Shown: piece after piece, positions 1 through 5,160 of the stretch
Numbering within the stretch: position 1 is the stretch's first letter
Layout: each line of letters starts with the position of its first letter
From: an uncultured Emergencia sp.
GTDB taxonomy: Bacteria > Bacillota > Clostridia > Peptostreptococcales > Anaerovoracaceae
Direction of reading: 5' to 3'
DNA: 6,129 nucleotides
NCBI GenBank assembly: GCA_937997955.1
Contig: CALLDR010000013.1
Coordinates: 1-6,129 of the forward strand
The notes under the pieces: generated by a model
Told to the model about the DNA's origin: nothing
Databases searched by the model: none
Seen by the model: only the letters and a program-made list of their open reading frames with translations
Made by a program: the position numbers and the translations under genes

Positions 1-1
1 C

Positions 2-799
2 GTGCCGAAGGTGCTGATTCCGGTATTCCCGGGAACAAACTGCGAATTCGATTCCGCGAAGGCGTTCAGAGACGCGGGGGCGGAGCCGGAGATCTTCGTC
101 ATCAACAACCTGTCGGCGGCCGCTATCGCCAAGTCTGTAGAAGACTTTGCCGCGAAGGTGAAGGAATCCCAGATCATCTTCATTCCGGGCGGATTCTCCG
201 GCGGCGACGAACCGGACGGTTCCGGAAAGTTCATCACCGCTTTCTTCCGCAACGAAGAGATCAAGGAAGCCGTCACCGACCTGCTGGAAAACAGGGACGG
301 TCTCATGGCCGGCATCTGCAACGGATTCCAGGCGCTGATCAAGCTGGGTCTGGTACCTTACGGCAAGATCATCGATACCGATGAAAACTGCCCGACTCTG
401 ACCTTCAACGAGATCGCGCGCCACCAGTCCAAGCTGGTGCGCACCAGAATCGCTTCCAACAAGTCGCCTTGGCTGGCGAACGCCAAAGCGGGGGACATCT
501 ACACCGTCCCGATCTCCCACGGCGAGGGAAGATTTATCGCTTCTGAGGAGCTGATCCGGGAGCTGGCGGCTAACGGACAGATTCTGACCCAGTATGTGGA
601 CGCTGACGGCAGTGTGACCGCGGATATCCAGTACAATCCGAACGGCTCCTACTTTGCCGTCGAAGGCATTACGTCACCGGACGGCAGAGTTCTGGGCAAG
701 ATGGGCCACTCTGAGAGAATCGGAGAGGGACTGTACAAGAATGTGCCGGGAGACTTCGACATGGGAATGTTCCGCGCGGCTGTAGAGTATTTTAAGTAA
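2..799 (+). CDS. purL: Phosphoribosylformylglycinamidine synthase (FGAM synthase), C-terminal glutaminase part; 5' end outside window
   Basis: This is the last 265 residues of the large single-chain FGAM synthase, which converts FGAR, ATP and glutamine to FGAM in cytosolic purine synthesis. The visible part is the class I glutamine amidotransferase domain that releases ammonia for the synthase domain. It opens with PKVLIPVFPGTNCEFD, has the oxyanion/lid region IPGGFSGGDEPDGSG (residues 61-75), the nucleophile Cys106 in GICNGFQ, and the catalytic His236 and Glu238 in GHSER. Stand-alone PurQ is shorter, about 225-230 residues, and begins differently. The wording here and the end DFDMGMFRAAVEYF fit the C-terminus of the roughly 1,250-residue fused type. 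The GTG at position 2 is therefore probably an internal valine, and the gene continues upstream of the window. No other purine gene follows: a terminator-like hairpin lies directly downstream. Confidence 0.93.
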   Translation: MPKVLIPVFPGTNCEFDSAKAFRDAGAEPEIFVINNLSAAAIAKSVEDFAAKVKESQIIFIPGGFSGGDEPDGSGKFITAFFRNEEIKEAVTDLLENRDGLMAGICNGFQALIKLGLVPYGKIIDTDENCPTLTFNEIARHQSKLVRTRIASNKSPWLANAKAGDIYTVPISHGEGRFIASEELIRELAANGQILTQYVDADGSVTADIQYNPNGSYFAVEGITSPDGRVLGKMGHSERIGEGLYKNVPGDFDMGMFRAAVEYFK

Positions 800-814
800 G
801 TTTTGAACGATGAT

Positions 815-868
815 AAGGAGGACGCTGTAAGAAATTCACAGATTATTTCACGGCGCCTCCTTTTGTCT
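815..868 (+). terminator. Rho-independent-type terminator after purL
   Basis: AAGGAGG (815-821), one bulged A, then CGC (823-825) pairs with GCG (853-855) and CCTCCTT (856-862). The helix can continue inside as GAAAT (831-835) with ATTTC (845-849). It is followed by TTGTCT, a moderate T run. It begins 15 bases after the purL stop. The left arm resembles a ribosome binding site but no start codon follows in a useful place. Confidence 0.6.
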
Positions 869-921
869 ATATTGTCTGTGAAATTACAGGGAATTGTCTG
901 TGGAGCGACAGGAGGTACAGT

Positions 922-1275
922 ATGAAGCTGAGTTATATTACGATCATGGTGAGAGATCTTGAACAGTCACTGCGTTTTTATCAGGAATTGGCGGACCTGC
1001 GCATCATTCGGCAGATGGAGCCGCCTATGGGAAAAATCGTCTTTCTGGTAAACCAAGAGGGAGAGACTATGCTGGAGCTGATCGAATTTAAGGACAGCGA
1101 AAAGGTTGAAACAAAGGCTATGGTCATGAGTTATGCGTCTGAAATGGAATTGGAGGCTCTCAGAGAAAAGGCCGTCAGCTTAGGATATGAACCATCTGAG
1201 ATCGTGGACCAGGCGCCGAAGCCGAGGCATTTTACGGTTGCGGATCCGGACGGGATCACGGTGGAATTCAGTTAA
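922..1275 (+). CDS. VOC (vicinal oxygen chelate) / glyoxalase-fold family protein
   Basis: The 117-residue product has the two beta-alpha-beta-beta-beta modules of the VOC superfamily. The first starts ITIMVRDLEQSLRFYQ (residues 6-21) and ends near MLELIEF. The second ends in the family hallmark FTVADPDGITVEFS (104-117). Members include glyoxalase I, extradiol dioxygenases and antibiotic-resistance proteins, usually as metal-binding dimers. Of the usual four metal ligands, the two glutamates can be placed at Glu52 and Glu115. The first position, usually His, is Tyr5, and the half-way histidine (around residues 69-71) reads MSY, so canonical metal binding is doubtful. The start is set by AGGAGG at 910-915, six bases before the ATG. 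The next gene starts within 30 bases, so the two are probably co-transcribed. A weak -10 like TATATT lies at 868-873. Substrate cannot be named. Confidence 0.85.
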   Translation: MKLSYITIMVRDLEQSLRFYQELADLRIIRQMEPPMGKIVFLVNQEGETMLELIEFKDSEKVETKAMVMSYASEMELEALREKAVSLGYEPSEIVDQAPKPRHFTVADPDGITVEFS

Positions 1276-1301
1276 CGTCAGAGATGTATGGAGAAGCAGA
1301 A

Positions 1302-1853
1302 GTGAGAGAAGTATTGATACAGGGCATCGGTTTTGTAGGTGTGATCTTCTATATCGTATCTTATCAGGTGAAGTCCAACCGGGGATTGTATTTCTGTCAG
1401 ATTTTGGGATCTATTTCCTTTACTGTGCAGTTTATCCTGCTGGGCGGTATCATCGGCAGCCTGGGGCTTTTGATCACGATCCTCCGGAATTTTCTCCTGT
1501 CAAGGATCGAAGCATGGCCCTGGGTAAAGAGCAAAATGGTCGCCGCAGGCATCATCGTCCTCAGTACGGCAGCGACTCTATGTACCTGGGACAGATGGCT
1601 GAATCTCCTTCCTTGGTTGGCGGTGACGGGCAGCACGATCGGCTATTGGACCAACAACGCCAGAACCATAAGGCTGTCAAATCTGATCTGCTCTTCGCCG
1701 TGCTGGCTGCTGTATGACATCGCGGTAGGGTCTATCGGCGGCATCGTCAGCGAGTTGATCACCCTTTGTTCGATTTTGGTATCCATCTATCGCTATGGCT
1801 GGAAGGCGCTGGGAGAAAATCAGTTTTCAGAAAGCCAGAAGAGGGAATCCTGA
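1302..1853 (+). CDS. YgjV-family multi-spanning inner membrane protein
   Basis: The product is a very hydrophobic protein of 183 residues with about six or seven membrane segments (roughly residues 5-21, 31-48, 50-66, 78-95, 100-117, 127-140 and 143-163) and a short charged tail. I recognise the YgjV family (Pfam Imp-YgjV) from the GIGFVGVIFYIVSYQ opening, the LLPWLAVTGST region, and the CWLLYDIAVGSIGGIVSE segment, which matches the CCWVIHNFWAGSIGG stretch of E. coli YgjV. No biochemical function is established for the family. I chose GTG 1302 because GGAG at 1290-1293 sits eight bases before it. The in-frame ATG at 1284 gives 189 residues but has no clear ribosome binding site. The gene starts 8 to 26 bases after the VOC gene and is probably translated from the same message. 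Confidence 0.8.
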   Translation: MREVLIQGIGFVGVIFYIVSYQVKSNRGLYFCQILGSISFTVQFILLGGIIGSLGLLITILRNFLLSRIEAWPWVKSKMVAAGIIVLSTAATLCTWDRWLNLLPWLAVTGSTIGYWTNNARTIRLSNLICSSPCWLLYDIAVGSIGGIVSELITLCSILVSIYRYGWKALGENQFSESQKRES

Positions 1854-1878
1854 ATTGCCGATGCTGGAAAAAATGGCA

Positions 1879-1907
1879 TTGACGCGGGAATCCGGGCATG
1901 TTAAAAT
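1879..1907 (+). promoter_or_regulatory. Sigma-A type promoter between ygjV-like and rpn-like genes
   Basis: TTGACG at 1879-1884 and TAAAAT at 1902-1907 are separated by 17 bases, each five of six matches to the consensus. Transcription would begin near 1914. The next strong terminator is at 1944-1973, so the RNA would be only about 60 bases unless it reads through to the nuclease gene. A purine-rich AAGGAG at 1914-1919 would be at the extreme 5' end, with no start codon close behind. Confidence 0.5.
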
Positions 1908-1943
1908 TGGTATAAGGAGAAAAAGGCAAATTACTAGATTTTT

Positions 1944-1973
1944 AAAGAACAGGCATGAACTGTTCTTTTTTTC
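1944..1973 (+). terminator. Strong Rho-independent terminator
   Basis: AAAGAACAG (1944-1952) pairs perfectly with CTGTTCTTT (1960-1968) around a 7-base loop, and the T run continues to 1972. It closes the VOC/ygjV-like unit and would also stop RNA from the promoter at 1879-1907. A further inverted pair GGCAAAT (1925-1931) and ATTTGCC (1981-1987) encloses the hairpin. Confidence 0.85.
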
Positions 1974-2002
1974 TTTGTTCATTTGCCGATTCTGCAGATT
2001 TT

Positions 2003-2092
2003 GAAAACGGCTTTTCTGTTCAGCGGCGGCCGGGCACTTCGTTCTATGAACGATTGTTTGCAGCCGCGAGCCTGTGAAGCCGTTTTCTTTTT
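2003..2092 (+). other. Long palindromic element with T run upstream of the rpn-like gene
   Basis: GAAAACGGCTT (2003-2013) is the exact reverse complement of AAGCCGTTTTC (2077-2087), and TTTTT follows at 2088-2092. Inside, GCGGC (2023-2027) can pair with GCCGC (2063-2067), and CGTTC (2040-2044) with GAACG (2048-2052) over a 3-base TAT loop, giving a long nested hairpin with GC-rich inner helices. It could be a terminator-like leader of the nuclease gene, a small structured RNA, or a dispersed palindromic repeat. Only one copy is in this window, so repeat status is not shown. The gene's ribosome binding site starts 15 bases after the T run. Confidence 0.6.
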
Positions 2093-2120
2093 GCCATAAG
2101 TAAGTTAGGAGGAAAACATT

Positions 2121-2990
2121 ATGACAGAGATTAAACAAAGAGAACAAACTGCGGACACTTTACTTAGAAATTACAAAGACAGCGTTTTCAGACTGCTGTT
2201 CAATGACAAGGAACATGCCCTGGAGCTTTACAACGCTATCACCGGAAGCTGCTATGACTCAGATGCGGCCTTTCGATTCACCACTTTGGAGGAGGTTATC
2301 ATGCAGACAAAGAAAAATGACATTTCCTTTCTGCTGGACGATGCCTTCATTATCATGCTGGAACATCAGTCCACGCTTTCAAAGAACCTGCCCGTCCGTT
2401 ATTTGCTCTATTATGCAGCGACTATTCAGAGAGAATTCTCCAACAAAGAATTCTATAAAGCTTCCGGACTGAAGATTCCACGGCCCACGTTCATCGTACT
2501 GTACAACGGAACGGAAGAAATCCCCGACATCGTGCATATGAGGCTGTCAGATACTTTCCGGGGAGAAGGAAAAAATGATTTACAGCTGAATCTGACGGTG
2601 TATAATATTAATGAGGGAAGAAACCAGGCGATCATGAAACACTGCAGGACACTGCGGGAATATAGCCGGTTTGTGGCAAAAATGCGCAGACGCATCAGCT
2701 CGGCAAAGGGACCGCTGACGGAGAAGGAACTGGAGGAGCTGCTAAACGAATGTGTAGATGAAGGGATTTTAGTGGATTTCCTCAAAACGTACGGAACGGA
2801 GGTTATCAGCATGCTGTTTACAGAAATGACCGTAGAAGAGGTAAAGGATCTGGCGCGAGAAGACGGATATGAGGAGGGACGTGAAGAAGGCCATAGGGAA
2901 ATTGCCCGCAATCTGAAAGGCAAAGGAATGTCCCTCGAAGATATCGCGGAGGTCACGGGCCTTACAACTGAAGAAATTAAAGCCCTGTAA
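2121..2990 (+). CDS. Rpn-family recombination-promoting nuclease / PD-(D/E)XK transposase-like protein
   Basis: The 289-residue product fits the Rpn (YhgA-like) family, cytosolic DNA endonucleases with a PD-(D/E)XK core that promote RecA-independent recombination in E. coli and have been linked to phage defence. The core is visible: KDSVFRLLF (residues 19-27) near the N-terminus, Asp67 in NDISFLLDDAF, and Glu81-His-Gln83 in MLEHQSTLSKNLPVRYLLYY, a D-(13)-E-x-Q pattern. The C-terminal part has a charged EEGREEGHREIARNLK linker (251-266) and a helix-turn-helix-like end GMSLEDIAEVTGLTTEEIKAL. AGGAGG at 2107-2112, eight bases before ATG, sets the start. The catalytic residues appear intact and there is no frameshift. 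No partner transposase or terminal repeats flank it. An internal start may express the C-terminus separately. A strong terminator follows directly. Confidence 0.88.
   Translation: MTEIKQREQTADTLLRNYKDSVFRLLFNDKEHALELYNAITGSCYDSDAAFRFTTLEEVIMQTKKNDISFLLDDAFIIMLEHQSTLSKNLPVRYLLYYAATIQREFSNKEFYKASGLKIPRPTFIVLYNGTEEIPDIVHMRLSDTFRGEGKNDLQLNLTVYNINEGRNQAIMKHCRTLREYSRFVAKMRRRISSAKGPLTEKELEELLNECVDEGILVDFLKTYGTEVISMLFTEMTVEEVKDLAREDGYEEGREEGHREIARNLKGKGMSLEDIAEVTGLTTEEIKAL
2288..2303 (+). promoter_or_regulatory. Internal ribosome binding site and in-frame ATG (Met61) in the rpn-like gene
   Basis: GGAGGAGG (2288-2295) lies five bases before an in-frame ATG at 2301. A product from here would have 229 residues, keep Asp67 and Glu81-x-Gln83 and lose the N-terminal 60 residues. 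The run is forced in part by Leu-Glu-Glu-Val codons, so it may be coincidence. Confidence 0.2.
2798..2802 (+). promoter_or_regulatory. Internal Shine-Dalgarno in the rpn-like gene
   Basis: GGAGG stands eight bases before the in-frame ATG at 2811. Spacing and strength equal those of the main starts in this window (AGGAGG with eight bases for both the nuclease and the ATPase genes). Confidence 0.4.
2811..2990 (+). CDS. Candidate nested CDS: C-terminal Rpn(S)-like protein, 59 aa
   Basis: Translation from Met231 of the nuclease would give a 59-residue protein, in the same frame and with the same stop, starting MLFTEMTVEEVKDLARED. It holds the acidic coiled-coil-like stretch with EEGREEGHREIARNL and the helix-turn-helix-like end but none of the nuclease core. 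It is preceded by GGAGG with eight-base spacing. Known background: enterobacterial rpn genes have been reported to carry an internal start making a short C-terminal protein that restrains the full-length toxic nuclease. That this gene does the same is inference from the start signal and position. It may instead be a chance purine run. Confidence 0.4.
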   Translation: MLFTEMTVEEVKDLAREDGYEEGREEGHREIARNLKGKGMSLEDIAEVTGLTTEEIKAL

Positions 2991-3027
2991 CCCTGTGCGG
3001 AGCGGATGCCTCTGCACAGGGTCTTTT
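2991..3027 (+). terminator. Strong Rho-independent terminator after the rpn-like gene
   Basis: CCCTGTGC (2991-2998) pairs with GCACAGGG (3014-3021), and the helix extends through GGAG/CTCT (G-T wobble at its base) to about 12 pairs with a 7-base loop. TCTTTTC follows. It starts on the base after the stop codon. On the other strand the hairpin lies about 33 bases past the ATPase stop but lacks a proper T run, so it may act only weakly for that gene. Confidence 0.85.
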
Positions 3028-3054
3028 CTCATGTCTGCCAATGACCGTCTTCCG

Positions 3055-4923
3055 TCACTCAAATTTTCTGTCGTAGAGCAGGGCGGCGATGAGCACAACC
3101 AGGCAGGAGCCGGCGTTGTGAACCAGCGCGCCGGTGGTCGGGGTCAGAATACCGGCGACGGATAAGCAGATGGCGATAAAGTTGATCACCATGGAAAGGG
3201 TGATACCGAACTTGATGGTATGTACCGTGGCGTTGGCCAGCCGCTTCAGATACGGGATCCTGGAAAGATCGTCGCTCATCAGAGCGATGTCCGCGGCATC
3301 TACGGCGATATCGCTGCCGATAGAACCCATGGCGGCTCCCACCGCCGCAGTTTTCAGCGCAGGGGCATCGTTGACGCCGTCGCCTACCATGCAGATCAAA
3401 GCGCCGTCCGCCTGAAGGTCAGCGATGCGGCTGACTTTTTGTTCTGGAAGAAGTTCCGCGCAGACCCGGTCGATACCGCAGCGGGCCGCGAAGAAATCGG
3501 CTGCCTGCTGGTGGTCACCTGTCAGAAGAACCGTTTCCGTACCCAGCCGTTTCAGTGACTGTATCATGGCGGCGGCTTCCGGCCGGAGCACGTCGGAAAG
3601 GCCGATCACGCCCAGACAATTGTTTTCGTCTGCGATCAAAACAGAGGCCTTTCCCTCTGAGCGCAGCTTTTCCAGGGCCTCCGAGGCGGCTTCACTGAAA
3701 GAGACTCCGTTTTCCTTCAGGTATCTTTCGCTGCCGCAGAACAGTTTTTTGCCGGAAACCCGGGCGAAGATGCCTTTGCCCGCGTCCATTCGGAAACCTT
3801 CGCAGGATGGGAGCTCTCCCAGCTGACACATACCATGCGAGGTGATCGCCTTGGCCAAAGGGTGTTCACTGCGGCTTTCCGCGACCGCGGCCAGACGGAG
3901 CAGATCGTCTTCTCCAGTCCCATCCTGCAAAGAAAGGATGTCCGTTACGGCCAGCGTTCCGCAGGTTAAAGTGCCTGTTTTATCAAAGGCTATGGTTTTG
4001 ATCTTTCCCATCTTCTCCAGAGCTTCACCGGATTTGATGATGACGCCGTGCTTTGCCGCCTGGCCGATGGCCGCCATGATGGCGGTCGGTGTAGCCAGTA
4101 CCAGGGCGCATGGGCAGAAGACGACCAGGACGGTGACGGCGCGGACGATATCTCCGGTAAAGAGCAAAGCAGCGATGGCGATCAAAAGCGCCACGGGAAC
4201 CAGCCAGCTGGCGCAACGATCCGCGATGCGCTGCATCGGGGCCTGTTTGTTTTCCGCGTCGCGCACCATGGAGATCAGCTTTTGGAGAGAGCTGTCCTGT
4301 CCCACGCTGACAGCCTTCATATCGATGGAGCCAAAGTGGTTGATCGTGCCGCAGTAGACGGAGCTTCCGGGACCTTTGTCCACCGGAAGAGATTCGCCGG
4401 TCATGATGGACTGATCCACGGAAGTGTCTCCGCTGATGATGACGCCGTCGGCAGGAATGGTTTCGCCGGGAAGCACCCGGAGGATGTCACCGACACGGAT
4501 CTCCTCTATGGGAATCATCTCCTCACGACCGTCAGAGAGCCTGCGGCCCTGCTGCGGCGCCAAACTGAGCAGATCCTTGATGCCTTTCCTTGCGCGGTCC
4601 GTGGTCATGTCCTCCAGCAGAGCGCCGAGGGACATGATGAAAGCCACTTCGCCGGCCGCGAAGAGGTCGCCGATGATGATCGCCGCGATCATGGCGATGG
4701 TAATCAGCAGGGCGGAGGAGATTTTGCTGATGCCCTCGTTGTAGATGATCCGCCAGACGGATAAGTAGACCAGAGGCAGGCCGCTGATGATCACAGCCGC
4801 CCAGGCGGGGTCCACGGCCAAAACGATCCCGGCCCGGGGCAAAGTGAAGCTGGCGATCAAAAAAAGACCTGCCGCGATGGTCATCGGCAGACCTGCGAGA
4901 AAATCGTTGACTTTTTTTATCAT
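3055..4923 (-). CDS. P1B-type heavy-metal translocating ATPase, no N-terminal metal-binding domain
   Basis: The 622-residue product is an ATP-driven metal cation pump of the cytoplasmic membrane. It carries in order: four N-terminal membrane helices (about residues 14-104), the actuator loop with TGES (175-178), the P1B signature Cys270-Pro-Cys272 in the sixth helix, the phosphorylated Asp314 in DKTGT, the nucleotide-binding SEHPLA (352-357), the hinge GDGVNDAPAL (514-523), and two final helices with HNAGS (602-606). CPC plus HN-x-x-S resembles the CtpC-like group, linked to Mn or Zn, rather than typical copper pumps, but the metal is uncertain. No CxxC or HMA domain precedes the first helix. 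AGGAGG at 4932-4937 (read on the minus strand) lies eight bases before ATG, so the short N-terminus is real. It is divergent from a TetR gene, suggesting regulated efflux. Confidence 0.92.
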   Translation of the reverse strand: MIKKVNDFLAGLPMTIAAGLFLIASFTLPRAGIVLAVDPAWAAVIISGLPLVYLSVWRIIYNEGISKISSALLITIAMIAAIIIGDLFAAGEVAFIMSLGALLEDMTTDRARKGIKDLLSLAPQQGRRLSDGREEMIPIEEIRVGDILRVLPGETIPADGVIISGDTSVDQSIMTGESLPVDKGPGSSVYCGTINHFGSIDMKAVSVGQDSSLQKLISMVRDAENKQAPMQRIADRCASWLVPVALLIAIAALLFTGDIVRAVTVLVVFCPCALVLATPTAIMAAIGQAAKHGVIIKSGEALEKMGKIKTIAFDKTGTLTCGTLAVTDILSLQDGTGEDDLLRLAAVAESRSEHPLAKAITSHGMCQLGELPSCEGFRMDAGKGIFARVSGKKLFCGSERYLKENGVSFSEAASEALEKLRSEGKASVLIADENNCLGVIGLSDVLRPEAAAMIQSLKRLGTETVLLTGDHQQAADFFAARCGIDRVCAELLPEQKVSRIADLQADGALICMVGDGVNDAPALKTAAVGAAMGSIGSDIAVDAADIALMSDDLSRIPYLKRLANATVHTIKFGITLSMVINFIAICLSVAGILTPTTGALVHNAGSCLVVLIAALLYDRKFE

Positions 4924-4969
4924 GAGAGATACCTCCTGTTTGACTTCTTATCAAAAATACAGTACAATT

Positions 4970-4998
4970 TATCTATTACCGAATAATTTGTTCTGCAA
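4970..4998 (-). promoter_or_regulatory. Candidate proximal promoter of the metal ATPase
   Basis: On the minus strand, TTGCAG (4998-4993) and TAGATA (4975-4970) are 17 bases apart, each four of six consensus matches. The start would be near 4963, leaving about 40 bases of leader before the ATG. The -35 lies inside the AATAATT inverted repeat. Confidence 0.3.
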
Positions 4999-5003
4999 TT
5001 ATT
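4982..5003. promoter_or_regulatory. Inverted repeat, candidate operator for the ATPase promoters
   Basis: AATAATT (4982-4988) and AATTATT (4997-5003) form perfect 7-base arms around eight bases. The repeat overlaps the -10 of the distal and the -35 of the proximal ATPase promoter candidates, so a bound repressor could block both. The arms are AT-rich, so chance is possible in this AT-rich spacer. Confidence 0.3.
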
Positions 5004-5029
5004 GTAGTACGGTTTCAGGGGGAAAACAA
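5001..5029 (-). promoter_or_regulatory. Candidate distal promoter of the metal ATPase
   Basis: On the minus strand, TTGTTT (5029-5024) and TACAAT (5006-5001) are separated by 17 bases. The -10 matches five of six consensus bases, the -35 only three. Transcription would start near 4994, inside the AATAATT inverted repeat. Confidence 0.4.
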
Positions 5030-5060
5030 CAATCAAAATCAGAAGATTGTCCGCTACGGG

Positions 5061-5078
5061 ACACTTTTGAAAAAGTGT
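5061..5078. promoter_or_regulatory. 18-base palindrome, candidate TetR operator
   Basis: ACACTTTTGAAAAAGTGT is a palindrome with perfect 8-base arms around a 2-base centre. It holds TTGAAA (5067-5072), a possible -35 for the TetR gene, though the matching -10 (TATTCG at 5089) is poor. Size and place fit an operator through which the TetR protein represses its own gene. It lies upstream of both ATPase promoter candidates, so an effect on that gene is less direct. TGTCC (5048-5052) and GGACA (5059-5063) next to it form another short inverted repeat. Confidence 0.45.
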
Positions 5079-5160
5079 ACGGAAAAAGTATTCGTAAAAA
5101 AATATCCCGGAAAAATGTACAGGAAAAGACACAGTAACAGGAAGGATGGAAGGACAGTTT

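Noticed and set aside
1187..1717. Open frame on + strand overlapping the VOC and YgjV-like genes
   Set aside because: It runs in another frame across two well-supported genes, is rich in Arg/His/Ser, and matches no family.
1955..2077. A 40-codon + strand frame beginning in the loop of the terminator and running through the palindrome
   Set aside because: The ATG is in a terminator loop with no properly spaced ribosome binding site, and the peptide is simply a reading of the palindrome.
1827..2147. Minus-strand open frame across the spacer before the rpn-like gene
   Set aside because: It covers the terminator and palindrome in antisense, and its coding potential comes from the palindromic element.
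2121..2990. An insertion sequence around the rpn-like gene
   Set aside because: Although the family is called transposase-like, I found no terminal inverted repeats on both sides and no target-site duplication. The 2003-2087 palindrome is only on the upstream side.
3842..4764. Long + strand open frames opposite the metal ATPase gene
   Set aside because: The minus-strand protein has every P-type ATPase motif in order. The opposite frames are shadows of its GC-rich codons.
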